Shown here: positions 16,723 to 25,309 of the stretch, piece by piece
Layout of the letters: the number at the start of each line of letters is the position of its first letter
Position numbering within the stretch: position 1 is the first letter of the stretch
NCBI RefSeq assembly: GCF_002933275.1
Contig: NZ_PSSX01000026.1
Span: 43,014 to 92,401 of the forward strand
DNA length: 49,388 nt
Direction: 5' to 3'
Origin: Marinobacter maroccanus
GTDB taxonomy: Bacteria > Pseudomonadota > Gammaproteobacteria > Pseudomonadales > Oleiphilaceae
The notes under the pieces: generated by a model
The model's input: only the letters and a program-made list of their open reading frames with translations
Database searches by the model: none
What the model was told of the DNA's origin: nothing
Program-made: the position numbers and the translations under genes

Positions 16723-17589
16723 ATGGCAATCACTGAAGGTAGTAAGGCGCGCCGAATTCTGGTGGCCGGTTGCGGCAAACTCGGGGGCACCATTGCCACC
16801 CTACTGACAGCCTCAGCCACGGTGTACGGCCTGCGCCGGAACCCGGACCGTGTTCCCGACGGCGTTGAAGGTATCGGCGCCGACCTGACCCGGCCGGAAA
16901 CACTCACCGGTAAGTTACCGGAGGGACTCGACATCGTTATCTATTGCCTGACGCCCTCCAGCTACGATCAGCAGGGGTATCGGGATGCCTACGTGACGGG
17001 CCTGGCAAATTTATTGGAGGCCCTGGGTGGTCAATCCCTGAAACACCTGTTCTTTGTGAGCAGCAGCAGTGTCTACTCACAGGATGACGACAGCTGGGTG
17101 GATGAATCCAGCCCCACGAAACCGGCCCGGTTCAGCGGCGAGCAGGTCCTGGCTGGCGAGCAGACCGCGCTCGAAAGCGGCCACCCGGCGACCATCATCC
17201 GCTACAGTGGCATTTACGGGCCGTCACGGCGGCGTTTTCTTGAGGAGGTCCAGGAGGGACGCATGAATCCGACGAAGCCAGCACCGTTCAGCAACCGGAT
17301 TCATGAAGAGGATGCAGCAGACGCGGCAGCCCACCTGGTGAAACTGGCACTTTCGGGAGCGACACTGGAAACCTGCTACCTGGCCAGCGATTGCGAGCCG
17401 GTGAGGCTTGATGAGGTAGTAGACTGGGTCCGGCAGCAAACACCCTGTGCCGAGCCACAGCCGGATGCCCGTAAAGGCGGACGGGCCGGCAGTAAACGCT
17501 GCAACAACAAGAGACTGCTGAGCACCGGCTTCCAGTTCCGCTATCCGGATTTCCGGGCCGGCTACCGCGCCATGATCGACCAGGGCTGA
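16723..17589 (+). CDS. NAD(P)-binding SDR family epimerase-like protein (YeeZ-like)
   Basis: A 288-residue extended short-chain dehydrogenase/reductase. The N-terminal Rossmann motif is VAGCGKLGGTIA; the chain continues with VIYCLTPSSYDQQGYRDAYVTG, FVSSSSVYSQ (catalytic Ser region) and TIIRYSGIYGPSR, the SDR YxxxK position being altered, and RIHEEDAA. This pattern fits YeeZ-type proteins of unknown substrate. Start: TTG 16711, TTG 16717 and ATG 16723 are all in frame behind AAGGA (16706-16710); ATG is preferred though its spacing is long (12 nt). A bidirectional terminator follows. Confidence 0.8.
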   Translation: MAITEGSKARRILVAGCGKLGGTIATLLTASATVYGLRRNPDRVPDGVEGIGADLTRPETLTGKLPEGLDIVIYCLTPSSYDQQGYRDAYVTGLANLLEALGGQSLKHLFFVSSSSVYSQDDDSWVDESSPTKPARFSGEQVLAGEQTALESGHPATIIRYSGIYGPSRRRFLEEVQEGRMNPTKPAPFSNRIHEEDAADAAAHLVKLALSGATLETCYLASDCEPVRLDEVVDWVRQQTPCAEPQPDARKGGRAGSKRCNNKRLLSTGFQFRYPDFRAGYRAMIDQG

Positions 17590-17601
17590 GCCTACGGCAT
17601 T

Positions 17602-17630
17602 AAAAAAGGCGGCCCAAGGCCGCCTCTTCT
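17602..17630. terminator. Bidirectional terminator between SDR gene and ridA
   Basis: AGGCGGCC and GGCCGCCT around a CAA loop (17607-17625), with six As on the left and CTTCT on the right. The run of Ts on the minus strand makes it strongest for the convergent ridA transcript. Confidence 0.85.
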
Positions 17631-17651
17631 GAATCCTGGTGTCATCAGGTC

Positions 17652-18038
17652 TTAGCTGAGCACCATAACCGCTTCCATTTCAATGGGCACACCCTTGGGC
17701 AGCGCCGCGACGCCTACCGCCGCTCGGGCCGGATACGGTTCCTGGAAATAAGTGGCCATGATCTCATTGACCGTGGCGAAATTGGCCAGGTCAGTCATGT
17801 AGATGTTCAGCTTCACAATATCCTTCAGCTCACCACCGGCGGCTTCGCAGACAGCCTTGAGGTTATCGAATACCTGCCGGGTCTTGGCAGCGAAATCGCC
17901 GGCGACCACTTCCATGGTTTCCGGTACCAGCGGAATCTGGCCAGACAGGTATACAGTATCCCCCGCCTTTACCGCCTGGGAATAGGTGCCGATCGCCTGG
18001 GGCGCATTCTCGGTCTGAATTACGGATTTGTTGGTCAT
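17652..18038 (-). CDS. ridA: RidA family reactive intermediate deaminase
   Basis: A 128-residue protein of typical RidA (YjgF/YER057c/UK114) length. It carries the family motifs GTYSQAVKAGDTVYLSGQIPL, QVFDNLKAVCEAAGG and the C-terminal YPARAAVGVAALPKGVPIEMEAV with the conserved active-site Arg and Glu. RidA hydrolyses 2-aminoacrylate and other enamine/imine intermediates of PLP enzymes. The start at 18038 gives the family length; the frame extends to 18062 but the ribosome site (AGAGGAAA...GAGG) favours the shorter form. It lies just downstream of spoT on the same strand. Confidence 0.95.
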   Translation of the reverse strand: MTNKSVIQTENAPQAIGTYSQAVKAGDTVYLSGQIPLVPETMEVVAGDFAAKTRQVFDNLKAVCEAAGGELKDIVKLNIYMTDLANFATVNEIMATYFQEPYPARAAVGVAALPKGVPIEMEAVMVLS

Positions 18039-18116
18039 GACCCTCGATTTCCTCTCTTCCAAAACGCCAATCGTCGCTTTTGCGGAGCGCGCCTGTCAAC
18101 CGGGCTTTGGTCGGGT

Positions 18117-20258
18117 TCAGTGCCGCACGCGGCTGATGTGGGTAATCGCACGAATGTTGCGGATTCGCCGCATCACCCGGGCCAGGTGACGGCGACCATT
18201 CACATGCACCACCAAACTGACCACGCCAAAGCGGGCATTCTGCTCTTCCACGTTGATGCGCTCGATGTTGCCGTCAGCCATGGCAACGGCGTTGGCCATC
18301 TCGGCGATCACACCTCGCTGGCGCTCCAGCTCTACCCGCAACTCCACGGAAAACTCATCGGTAATGTCCTTGGCCCACTTCAGGTGGGTCAGGCGGGCCC
18401 GGCCTTCGTCGTCCTCGGGCAAACGGGAACAGGTATCGGAATGGATCACCATGCCTTTGCCGGAATCCATCACCCCGACCACCGGGTCTCCCGGAATGGG
18501 CTTGCAACAGCTGGCGAACCGTACCAGAAGCCCTTCGGTGCCGCGAATGGTCACGGGACTGTGATTGCCGCCCTCAATGTCTCTGGGTGCCTCACTCGCC
18601 TCAGCAACCTCGGAGCCGCTGGCGAGCTGACGGGCAACCAGATAGGCCATCCGATTACCCAGACCGATGTCACTGATCAGATCATCAAAACTGTTGACCT
18701 GATTGTGATTCACCACCGCCTGCTTCTGGGCGTCGCTGATCTCAGAAAGTTTGGCCCCAAAGCCCTTGAGGGATTTTTTCAGCAGTGTGCGGCCAAGCTC
18801 CAGCGATTCCGCGCGCTTCTGGCTCTTGAGCACATGGCGGATACTGCTGCGCGCCTTGCCGGTCACCACAAAACTGAGCCATGCCGGATTGGGCCGGGCA
18901 CCCGGCGCGGTAATGATTTCGACAGTCTGGCCACTCTGCAGAGGCTGACTCAATGAACCAAGATTGCGGTTGATGCGACAGGCAACGGTAGCATTGCCAA
19001 TATCCGTGTGGATGGCATAGGCAAAGTCCACCGGCGTTGCCCCGCTGGGCAGTTCCATGATGCGGCCCTTGGGAGTGAACACGTATATCTCATCCGGGAA
19101 CAGGTCGACTTTCACGTGCTCGATAAACTCCATGGAGTCATCGGCCCGTTCCCGCATCTCCATCAACCCCTTCACCCAGCGGTCCACCCGGGCCTGATTC
19201 ACGCTGGTGACGCTGCTGGGCTCATTCTTGTACATCCAGTGGGCGGCGATACCGTTATTGGCGATATGCTCCATCTCCTCGGTACGGATCTGGATCTCAA
19301 TGTTCACGTGCATACCGAACAGGGTGGTGTGAATGGACTGGTAGCCATTGGCCTTGGGCATGGCAATGTAGTCCTTGAACCTGCCCGGCAGGGGCTTGTA
19401 GAGGCTGTGCACGGCGCCCAGGATGCGGTAACAGTCGTCTTCGGTGTCGGTGATGATCCGGAAGGCATACACATCCATGATTTCATGGAAGGACTTATGC
19501 TTGAACTTCATCTTGTTGTAAATGCTGTTCAGGTGTTTCTCCCGGCCCAGGATCCGGCCCGGCAGGCCGCGCTCTTCCAGCTTCTCCTGCAGTTTGCCGC
19601 GAATGTCCTCGATGATCTCCCGGTGGCTACCACGGAGCTTGTCCACCGCCTTGGAGATGTACTTGGAGCGCATCGGATACAGGGATGAAAAGCCCAGATC
19701 CTCAAGCTCGGTGCAGATTGAGTGCATACCCAGACGGTTCGCGATGGGGGCGTAGATATCGAGGGTTTCGGTGGCAATGCGCTGGCGTTTTTCATAGGGC
19801 ATGGGGCCGAGGGTGCGCATGTTGTGCAGGCGGTCCGCCAGCTTCACAAGAATCACTCGGATGTCCCGCGCCATGGCCAGGGTCATTTTCTGGAAGTTTT
19901 CGGCTTGGGCTTCCGCCCGGGAACGAAATTCTATCTGGGTCAGTTTGCTGACCCCGTCCACCAGCTCCGCCACATCCTCGCCGAACTGTTCCGCCAGCGC
20001 ATCCTTGGGAATACCCGTGTCTTCGATCACATCATGGAGCATGGCTGCCATCAGGCTCTGATGGTCCAGCCGGAGGTCGGCGAGGATATGGGCAACGGCC
20101 AGGGGGTGGGTGATGTAACGGTCGCCGCTCTTGCGCATCTGGCCCTCATGGGCCTGCTCGGCATAATAATAGGCCCGTCGCACCTGGTTGATGCGATTGG
20201 TATCAAGGTAGGAGCTGAGCTCTCGAGCCAGTCCTTCAACCGTAGCCTCTGCCGACAC
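18117..20258 (-). CDS. spoT: Bifunctional (p)ppGpp synthetase/hydrolase SpoT
   Basis: A 713-residue RelA/SpoT protein. In order: HD hydrolase domain with MAAMLHDVIEDTG (about residues 70-82) and VKLADRLHNMRTL; synthetase domain with GRFKDYIAMPKANGYQSIHT, whose RFKD is the RxKD form typical of bifunctional SpoT rather than RelA; TGS domain (IYVFTPKGRIMELPSGATPVDFAYAIHTDIG); and a C-terminal ACT domain. It makes and breaks the stringent-response alarmone. Position between rpoZ and ridA is the usual place for spoT. A terminator lies between rpoZ and spoT, so spoT may need read-through or its own promoter. Confidence 0.97.
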   Translation of the reverse strand: MSAEATVEGLARELSSYLDTNRINQVRRAYYYAEQAHEGQMRKSGDRYITHPLAVAHILADLRLDHQSLMAAMLHDVIEDTGIPKDALAEQFGEDVAELVDGVSKLTQIEFRSRAEAQAENFQKMTLAMARDIRVILVKLADRLHNMRTLGPMPYEKRQRIATETLDIYAPIANRLGMHSICTELEDLGFSSLYPMRSKYISKAVDKLRGSHREIIEDIRGKLQEKLEERGLPGRILGREKHLNSIYNKMKFKHKSFHEIMDVYAFRIITDTEDDCYRILGAVHSLYKPLPGRFKDYIAMPKANGYQSIHTTLFGMHVNIEIQIRTEEMEHIANNGIAAHWMYKNEPSSVTSVNQARVDRWVKGLMEMRERADDSMEFIEHVKVDLFPDEIYVFTPKGRIMELPSGATPVDFAYAIHTDIGNATVACRINRNLGSLSQPLQSGQTVEIITAPGARPNPAWLSFVVTGKARSSIRHVLKSQKRAESLELGRTLLKKSLKGFGAKLSEISDAQKQAVVNHNQVNSFDDLISDIGLGNRMAYLVARQLASGSEVAEASEAPRDIEGGNHSPVTIRGTEGLLVRFASCCKPIPGDPVVGVMDSGKGMVIHSDTCSRLPEDDEGRARLTHLKWAKDITDEFSVELRVELERQRGVIAEMANAVAMADGNIERINVEEQNARFGVVSLVVHVNGRRHLARVMRRIRNIRAITHISRVRH

Positions 20259-20290
20259 CGCGCCTCCACGACTTCATGAAATTCAGGGAC

Positions 20291-20318
20291 AAAAAAACCC
20301 GAATGCACGCATCCGGGT
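20291..20318 (-). terminator. Terminator downstream of rpoZ (minus strand)
   Basis: On the minus strand ACCCGGATGC and GCATTCGGGT form a 10-bp stem with a GT loop, followed by seven Ts. It sits between rpoZ and spoT and probably ends or reduces gmk-rpoZ transcription before spoT. Confidence 0.8.
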
Positions 20319-20432
20319 CCTTCCAGAGTCCTTCCAGCAACGTTCCATAGTTACACTATAAAACCGCGGGGACAGATTTCAATGCTTCTCACTTGCGGAC
20401 AGGTACTTATATACCAAACATACGCAGATGAA

Positions 20433-20645
20433 TTACTCGTCGTCTTCTTCCTTGAGCAGATCACGAGTAATCTTGCCTTCGGCAATTTCGCGCAGGGCGA
20501 TGACCGTAGGCTTATCATTCTCTTCAGCCACCATCGGCTCGGCACCCTTGGTAGCGAGCTGACGGGCACGCTTGGTAGCCAGCATTACCAGCTGGAAGCG
20601 GTTATCAACGTTTTCCAGACAATCTTCAACGGTAACTCGTGCCAT
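20433..20645 (-). CDS. rpoZ: RNA polymerase omega subunit
   Basis: A 70-residue omega subunit with the conserved start MARVTVEDCLENVDNRFQLV and core ATKRARQLATKG, then VIALREIAEGKIT. It is shorter than the E. coli protein (91) mainly at the acidic C-terminus (LLKEEDDE). Omega helps assemble RNA polymerase and, in proteobacteria, contributes to one ppGpp binding site. It lies between gmk and spoT. Confidence 0.96.
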   Translation of the reverse strand: MARVTVEDCLENVDNRFQLVMLATKRARQLATKGAEPMVAEENDKPTVIALREIAEGKITRDLLKEEDDE

Positions 20646-20731
20646 AACTTCCCCGACTCATAAAATGACTGTTTCAGCAGACCGCACAGTTTACTGTGGC
20701 CGGTTCAATTTGTATACAGGAAAACCCCGTA

Positions 20732-21364
20732 TCAGCCCGGGCCGGACAACCCCGACAGCAGAACCCGGTGCCTTGGCTGCTGCACTTCCATACGCAGGCG
20801 CTGGGCGCGGACAATGGCAAGCAGATCCCCGAGGGCAGCACTGAAGTCATCGTTAACCACCAGGAAATCGAACTCCACCGCGTGGCGGCACTCCTCCTCG
20901 GCCTCTGCCAGACGGCGCTCTACCACCTCCGGAGCATCGGTGCCTCGACCTATCAAACGCTCTCGCAACACTTCGGGCGAAGGCGGCACGATGAAAATAC
21001 TGACACACTCGGGAATCAGTCGACGCACCTGCGCGGCACCTTGCCAGTCAATCTCCAGGATCACATCCTGGCCCTTTGCCAGAGTTTCCCGGACCCAGAC
21101 CTGGGAGGTGCCATAATAGTTGCCGAAGACATCGGCGTGCTCCAGGAAATCGCCCCGGGCGATCATCGCCTCGAACTCGGGCCGACCGACAAAATGGTAG
21201 TTTACCCCGTCCTGCTCACCCTCTCGCATGGCGCGGGTGGTATGGGAGACGGACACACCGAGCTTCTCGTCATTGCGGAGCATTTCTGCCACCAGGCTGG
21301 TCTTGCCGGCACCGGATGGCGCGGAGATAACGTACAGAGTGCCCTGCTCAACTGCCTGATTCAT
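20732..21364 (-). CDS. gmk: Guanylate kinase
   Basis: A 210-residue guanylate kinase (GMP + ATP to GDP + ADP). Seen: P-loop APSGAGKTSL (residues 15-24), GMP-binding SHTTRAMREGEQDGVNYHFV, and DVILEIDWQGAAQVR. Upstream of rpoZ on the same strand with an 86-nt gap, forming gmk-rpoZ. Start is supported by GGAG about 10 nt upstream. Confidence 0.97.
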   Translation of the reverse strand: MNQAVEQGTLYVISAPSGAGKTSLVAEMLRNDEKLGVSVSHTTRAMREGEQDGVNYHFVGRPEFEAMIARGDFLEHADVFGNYYGTSQVWVRETLAKGQDVILEIDWQGAAQVRRLIPECVSIFIVPPSPEVLRERLIGRGTDAPEVVERRLAEAEEECRHAVEFDFLVVNDDFSAALGDLLAIVRAQRLRMEVQQPRHRVLLSGLSGPG

Positions 21365-21513
21365 AACCCGAGAACTCCAAACCTGGACGCGACGGCCGCG
21401 CTTTCCGACCGGTAAAGCACGGAATTATACGGACTTTGGCAAAACACCGCACCCCACGAGGGCGCCAGCTGATACCATTTGCCTATTATTCCGTTCAGTG
21501 ACTGCAAGATTCC

Positions 21514-22335
21514 ATGCGAACCACCATTGATATCACCCTGAAGCAAGCCAGCAAAGCCATAGACGCCCTGAGCGAGGCGTCGCCAGAACTCTCCCGCCAG
21601 AAAATCAAGGATGCCATGGCAAAGGGCGCCTGCTGGTGGACTCACAAGGGCAAGCGCCTTCGGCTACGCCGCGCTACCAGGGAACTCAAGCCGGGTATCC
21701 GGCTGCAGCTTTATTACGATGAGAAGGTATTGGCGAGAAAACCGGAGGATCCGGTTCTGCTGGAGGATCTGGAACGCTATACGATCTGGTTCAAGCCTCA
21801 TAACCTGCTGGCCCAGGGCTCACAGTGGGGTGACCATTGCAGCCTGCTCCGCCTGGCGGAAGTCCGGCTCGAGCGGCCATGCTACCTGGTCCATCGGCTC
21901 GACGCCGATGCCGCCGGGCTGATGCTGATTGCCCACGACCCGAAAGCGGCTGGCGCCCTTTCCCAGCGCTTCTCGGGCCGGACGATGACCAAACACTACA
22001 AGGCTCGAGTGACCGGCTTGATGGACGCTCAGGACCAGGTCGTTGATGCGCCTGTTGAGGGAAAACCGGCGGTCAGCCATGTGTCGACGCTGGAGAAAAA
22101 CGAAGAAGAGCAGACCTCCCTGGTCCAGGTCAGCATCGAAACCGGCCGGAAACACCAGATCCGGCGCCACCTGGCTGGCCTGGGGCACTCAATCATCGGT
22201 GATCGCCTGTATGGCCGCGCCGCAGGGGTGCCCTTACAGCTTCTAGCCTTTCACCTCGAATTCGACTGCCCTCTGAAAAAACGCAAAATGGTGTTCGAGC
22301 TTCCAACAGAACTGGACACCCTGAAACAGAACTGA
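21514..22335 (+). CDS. RluA-family RNA pseudouridine synthase
   Basis: A 273-residue pseudouridine synthase that converts uridine to pseudouridine in an RNA. The catalytic motif LVHRLDADAAGLMLIAHD contains the essential Asp. Other family signs are YTIWFKPHNLLAQGS, TKHYKARVTG and the C-terminal ETGRKHQIRRHLAGLGHSI. An S4-like N-terminal part (QKIKDAMAKGACWW) may bind RNA. The target RNA cannot be read from sequence. It is divergent from gmk and convergent with yicC. Confidence 0.88.
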   Translation: MRTTIDITLKQASKAIDALSEASPELSRQKIKDAMAKGACWWTHKGKRLRLRRATRELKPGIRLQLYYDEKVLARKPEDPVLLEDLERYTIWFKPHNLLAQGSQWGDHCSLLRLAEVRLERPCYLVHRLDADAAGLMLIAHDPKAAGALSQRFSGRTMTKHYKARVTGLMDAQDQVVDAPVEGKPAVSHVSTLEKNEEEQTSLVQVSIETGRKHQIRRHLAGLGHSIIGDRLYGRAAGVPLQLLAFHLEFDCPLKKRKMVFELPTELDTLKQN

Positions 22336-22356
22336 CCACCACTGCAGAAGCCTGGA

Positions 22357-23223
22357 TTATTCCAGGTTCTGCACCTGCTCCCGCATCTGTTCGATCAGCA
22401 CCTTCAGGTCAACCGCAATGCGGGTGACGCCAGCATCAATACTTTTGCTGCTCAGGGTATTAGCCTCCCGGTTCAGCTCCTGCATCAGGAAGTCCAGCCG
22501 CCGGCCAATGGCATCGTCGCTTTCGAGAGTGTCGGTCACCTCGCCAATATGGGCGTCCAGTCGATCCAATTCTTCGGCAACATCGCTCTTCTGGGCCAGC
22601 ATAACCATCTCCTGGGCCACCCGCTCGGCATCCAGCTCCACTTTCGCTTTTTCAAATCGCTCCCGAAGCGTTTTCTCCTGGGCTTCAAGCAATTCCGGCA
22701 TACGTTTACGCACGTCGGCGACGAGATTGCCCATGGTGTTGAGACGATCCTCAAACAGTGGCCGCAGGCGCTCACCCTCACGCTCACGTACCGAAGCGAG
22801 TTCGGCCACGGTCTGCTCGAACAGGCCGACAGCGGCGTCCCTGGCAGGACTGTAGTCCTGCTCGGGCACTGACAACACTCCCGGCCAGCGGAGAATATCC
22901 AAGGCATTGATGTGGGCCGGATTATCCAGCATCCGGTTAATATGATTGGCTGCCTCGTTCACCGCCTGGGCCATATCCTCGCTGATCTCGAAGCTCTGAG
23001 ATCCCTTCTCTGCCGATTGCAGGCGCATGGAAACATCCACCTTGCCCCGTTTCAGCTGCTTTCTCAGCTCTTCCCGAAACCGGTTCTCCAGCTCCCGGAA
23101 CGCATCCGGCAGCCGGAAGGAAGGCTCCAGATACCGGTGATTCACAGTCCGGATTTCACAGGTCAGCGTACCCCAGTCTCCCTGGACGTCCTTGCGGGCA
23201 AATGCGGTCATACTTCGGATCAT
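22357..23223 (-). CDS. yicC: YicC family endoribonuclease
   Basis: A 288-residue YicC protein. The N-terminal family signature MIRSMTAFARKDVQGDWG and RTVNHRYLEPSFRLP is followed by a long coiled helical region and the C-terminal LDFLMQELNREANTLSSKS-type signature with final IEQMREQVQNLE. E. coli YicC is an endoribonuclease acting on small RNAs. The frame extends to 23238, but CGGAG a few bases before ATG 23223 and the family start favour 23223. It is divergent from rph. Confidence 0.94.
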   Translation of the reverse strand: MIRSMTAFARKDVQGDWGTLTCEIRTVNHRYLEPSFRLPDAFRELENRFREELRKQLKRGKVDVSMRLQSAEKGSQSFEISEDMAQAVNEAANHINRMLDNPAHINALDILRWPGVLSVPEQDYSPARDAAVGLFEQTVAELASVREREGERLRPLFEDRLNTMGNLVADVRKRMPELLEAQEKTLRERFEKAKVELDAERVAQEMVMLAQKSDVAEELDRLDAHIGEVTDTLESDDAIGRRLDFLMQELNREANTLSSKSIDAGVTRIAVDLKVLIEQMREQVQNLE

Positions 23224-23392
23224 GTCGGCTCCGCTCATGGTTGATGATCAGCAATCGAGTTTAACAGGCTCTTAACAGCTACGGCGAACCGGACAAAAGC
23301 CCAACCCCATCGTGTTACACTGACCGACCTTTTTCACAAACGTTCGACCGGGACACGCGCCCGGACATTCAATACTGACTTCAGGAAACACT

Positions 23393-24109
23393 ATGCGTCC
23401 AAGCGGCAGAACGCCCGAGCAACCCAGAGATGTTCGAATCACCCGCAACTACACCCGTCACGCCGAAGGCTCCGTGCTGGTGGAATTCGGGGACACCAAA
23501 GTTATTTGTACCGCCTCCGTCGAAAACAAGGTTCCCCCATTCCTGAGGGGTGAAGGCAAGGGCTGGATCACCGCCGAATACGGCATGCTGCCCCGCTCCA
23601 CCGGCAGCCGCATGGGCCGGGAAGCCGCCCGCGGCAAACAGGGTGGCCGCACCGTCGAAATCCAGCGCCTGATTGGCCGCTCCCTGCGCGCCGCTGTTGA
23701 TCTGACCGCCCTCGGCGAACACTCCATCACGATCGATTGCGACGTCATCCAGGCCGATGGCGGCACCCGTACCGCTGCGATCACCGGCGGCTGCGTGGCC
23801 CTGGTAGATGCACTGAACCATCTGGTCGCCGAGAAGCGCCTGCAGAAATCTCCCCTCAAGCAGATGGTCGCCGCGCTGTCGGTCGGTGTTTATAAGGGCA
23901 CGCCGGTGGTGGACCTGGACTACCCGGAGGATTCAGAAGCCGAAACCGACATGAACGTGATCATGACCGATCAGGGTGGCTTCATTGAAATCCAGGGAAC
24001 GGCAGAGGGTGCGCCGTTCGACCAGTCAGAACTGGACAGCATGCTGACTCTGGCCAAACAGGGTATTGAGCAGTTGTTTGAGATTCAGAAGGCGGCGCTG
24101 GCTAATTAA
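23393..24109 (+). CDS. rph: Ribonuclease PH
   Basis: A 238-residue RNase PH, the phosphorolytic 3' exonuclease that trims tRNA precursors. Motifs: MRPSGRTPEQPRDVRITRNY at the start, GWITAEYGMLPRSTGSRM, the phosphate-binding GGRTVEIQRLIGRSLRA, and DCDVIQADGGTRTAAITGG. Ribosome site CAGGAAA precedes the ATG. It is followed by a hairpin-rich repeat and then crc on the opposite strand, with pyrE beyond, the same order as in Pseudomonas. Confidence 0.97.
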   Translation: MRPSGRTPEQPRDVRITRNYTRHAEGSVLVEFGDTKVICTASVENKVPPFLRGEGKGWITAEYGMLPRSTGSRMGREAARGKQGGRTVEIQRLIGRSLRAAVDLTALGEHSITIDCDVIQADGGTRTAAITGGCVALVDALNHLVAEKRLQKSPLKQMVAALSVGVYKGTPVVDLDYPEDSEAETDMNVIMTDQGGFIEIQGTAEGAPFDQSELDSMLTLAKQGIEQLFEIQKAALAN

Positions 24110-24156
24110 GCTTGTCGCCCGCGCGTCCGGAGGAGGAAACCTTTCCGGTGCACAGT

Positions 24157-24185
24157 GTCGGATTACGGCTTACGCCTAATCCGAC
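24157..24185. repeat. REP-like palindrome
   Basis: GTCGGATTA (24157-24165) and TAATCCGAC (24177-24185) form a perfect 9-bp stem with GGC/GCC in the loop. This sequence type is a common REP/PU-like hairpin in proteobacterial intergenic regions. It is placed 47 nt after the rph stop. Confidence 0.7.
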
Positions 24186-24208
24186 CTACGGCCTGTTCAG
24201 CCCACCCC

Positions 24209-24423
24209 AAAGTCCGGGGCGCCTGTGTGGCGATGCTTCCCCAGACTGTTGAGGGCCAGGGACGGCCCGAAACAAGCGCACATGGGTGAGGCCGAGCGCC
24301 TATGAAGCGCAGCTTCATGCGACAGGCGAACGACTGCAATCTGAGATTGCAGGCTGGACCCCGCAGGGGTGCTCGTAGCGTGTCTGGGGAAGCATTGCCA
24401 CACAGGCGTCTTCCCCCAGACTT
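24209..24423. repeat. Foldback repeat element (MITE-like) between rph and crc
   Basis: A 29-bp inverted repeat with two mismatches (24218-24246 and 24382-24410), extended outward by AAGTC(C/T)GGGG arms, encloses about 135 nt. Inside are further small hairpins: GGCC/GGCC near 24254, GAAGC-GCA-GCTTC at 24304-24316, CTGCAATC-TGA-GATTGCAG around 24333-24351, and ACCCC-GCA-GGGGT near 24358-24370. There is no open frame of its own. It fills most of the 312-nt gap and its right end overlaps the crc stop codon. It may be a non-autonomous mobile repeat or a structured transcript end. Confidence 0.65.
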
Positions 24424-25228
24424 AAAAGCCGATTTCGATGTCGTAATCCATGATCACCGGGGCGTGATCGGAGAAACGGGTTGAATCGTCGATCCAGCCA
24501 TCTTCGATGGTCTTCCGGATTCCCGGTGTCAGTAGATGGTAGTCCACCCGGATGCCGGCATTCTTGCGGGACCCTTCAGCTTGCTCCGGCCACCAGGTAA
24601 ACTGGTGGCTCTGCTTGTTAATTTCGCGGAAGCCGTCGATACAGCCCATTTCATCGAACAGACGATCCAGCCAGGCGCGCTCGTGGGGCAGGAAACCGGA
24701 GAAGTCCAGCTTGTGGTACAGGGGACTGGCGTCGGTTACGTGGTGTGCAGTCTGGAGGTTGGCACAGAAAATGAACTGCCGGCGCTTGCGCAGCGTTTTC
24801 TGCATGTGCAGACCGAAGGACTCCATAAAGTCGTCCTTGTGGTCCAGCACCGTGAGGTCGTCCTCACCGATCAGTTCTTCTTCGCGACCGAGGGCACAGG
24901 GGGCCAGCACGCAGGCAACCGAAACCTTGTCAAAATCGGCCTGAATAAACCGTCCTTCGCGATCCGCCTGCTCATTGGCAAACCCGTACATGATGGCTTT
25001 CGGGAAATGACGGGTGTAGATACCAACACCGCCATCCTCGTTTTTCTCGCCATCAATGAAATAGGCTTCGTAACCTTCCGGAATCAGGTTGTAGTCCTCA
25101 ATCTCGTAGGCCCGCATGCGATGATCCTGGACACAGACCACGTCAGCGTCCTGCTCCGCCAGCCAGTCGAAAAAGCCTTTTTCAACAGCCTGGGCGAGGC
25201 CATTGACGCTGATTGATACTACCCGCAT
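24422..25228 (-). CDS. crc: Catabolite repression control protein Crc-like (ExoIII fold)
   Basis: A 268-residue protein of the exonuclease III/AP endonuclease fold that matches Pseudomonas Crc along its length: SVNGL near the start, VVCVQDHR where nucleases have LQET, RFIQADFDKVSVA, FLPHERAWLDRL, RVDYHLLTPG and RFSDHAPVIMDYD. The nuclease GDxN motif is replaced (FCANLQ), as in Crc, so DNA cleavage is unlikely, although the terminal SDH is kept, unlike in Pseudomonas Crc. Crc works with Hfq to block translation of catabolic mRNAs. The rph-crc-pyrE position supports the name over xthA. Confidence 0.82.
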   Translation of the reverse strand: MRVVSISVNGLAQAVEKGFFDWLAEQDADVVCVQDHRMRAYEIEDYNLIPEGYEAYFIDGEKNEDGGVGIYTRHFPKAIMYGFANEQADREGRFIQADFDKVSVACVLAPCALGREEELIGEDDLTVLDHKDDFMESFGLHMQKTLRKRRQFIFCANLQTAHHVTDASPLYHKLDFSGFLPHERAWLDRLFDEMGCIDGFREINKQSHQFTWWPEQAEGSRKNAGIRVDYHLLTPGIRKTIEDGWIDDSTRFSDHAPVIMDYDIEIGF

Positions 25229-25309
25229 ACGTGTTCCCTGATTCGGTTTGTGTGTATGATACCGTTTTTACGCGCTAATTAAAGATCAACACCCGCCAGA
25301 AGCCTTGTC

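Noticed and set aside
24422..25228. Exodeoxyribonuclease III (xthA)
   Set aside because: The GDxN catalytic motif is replaced and gene order rph-crc-pyrE fits Crc.
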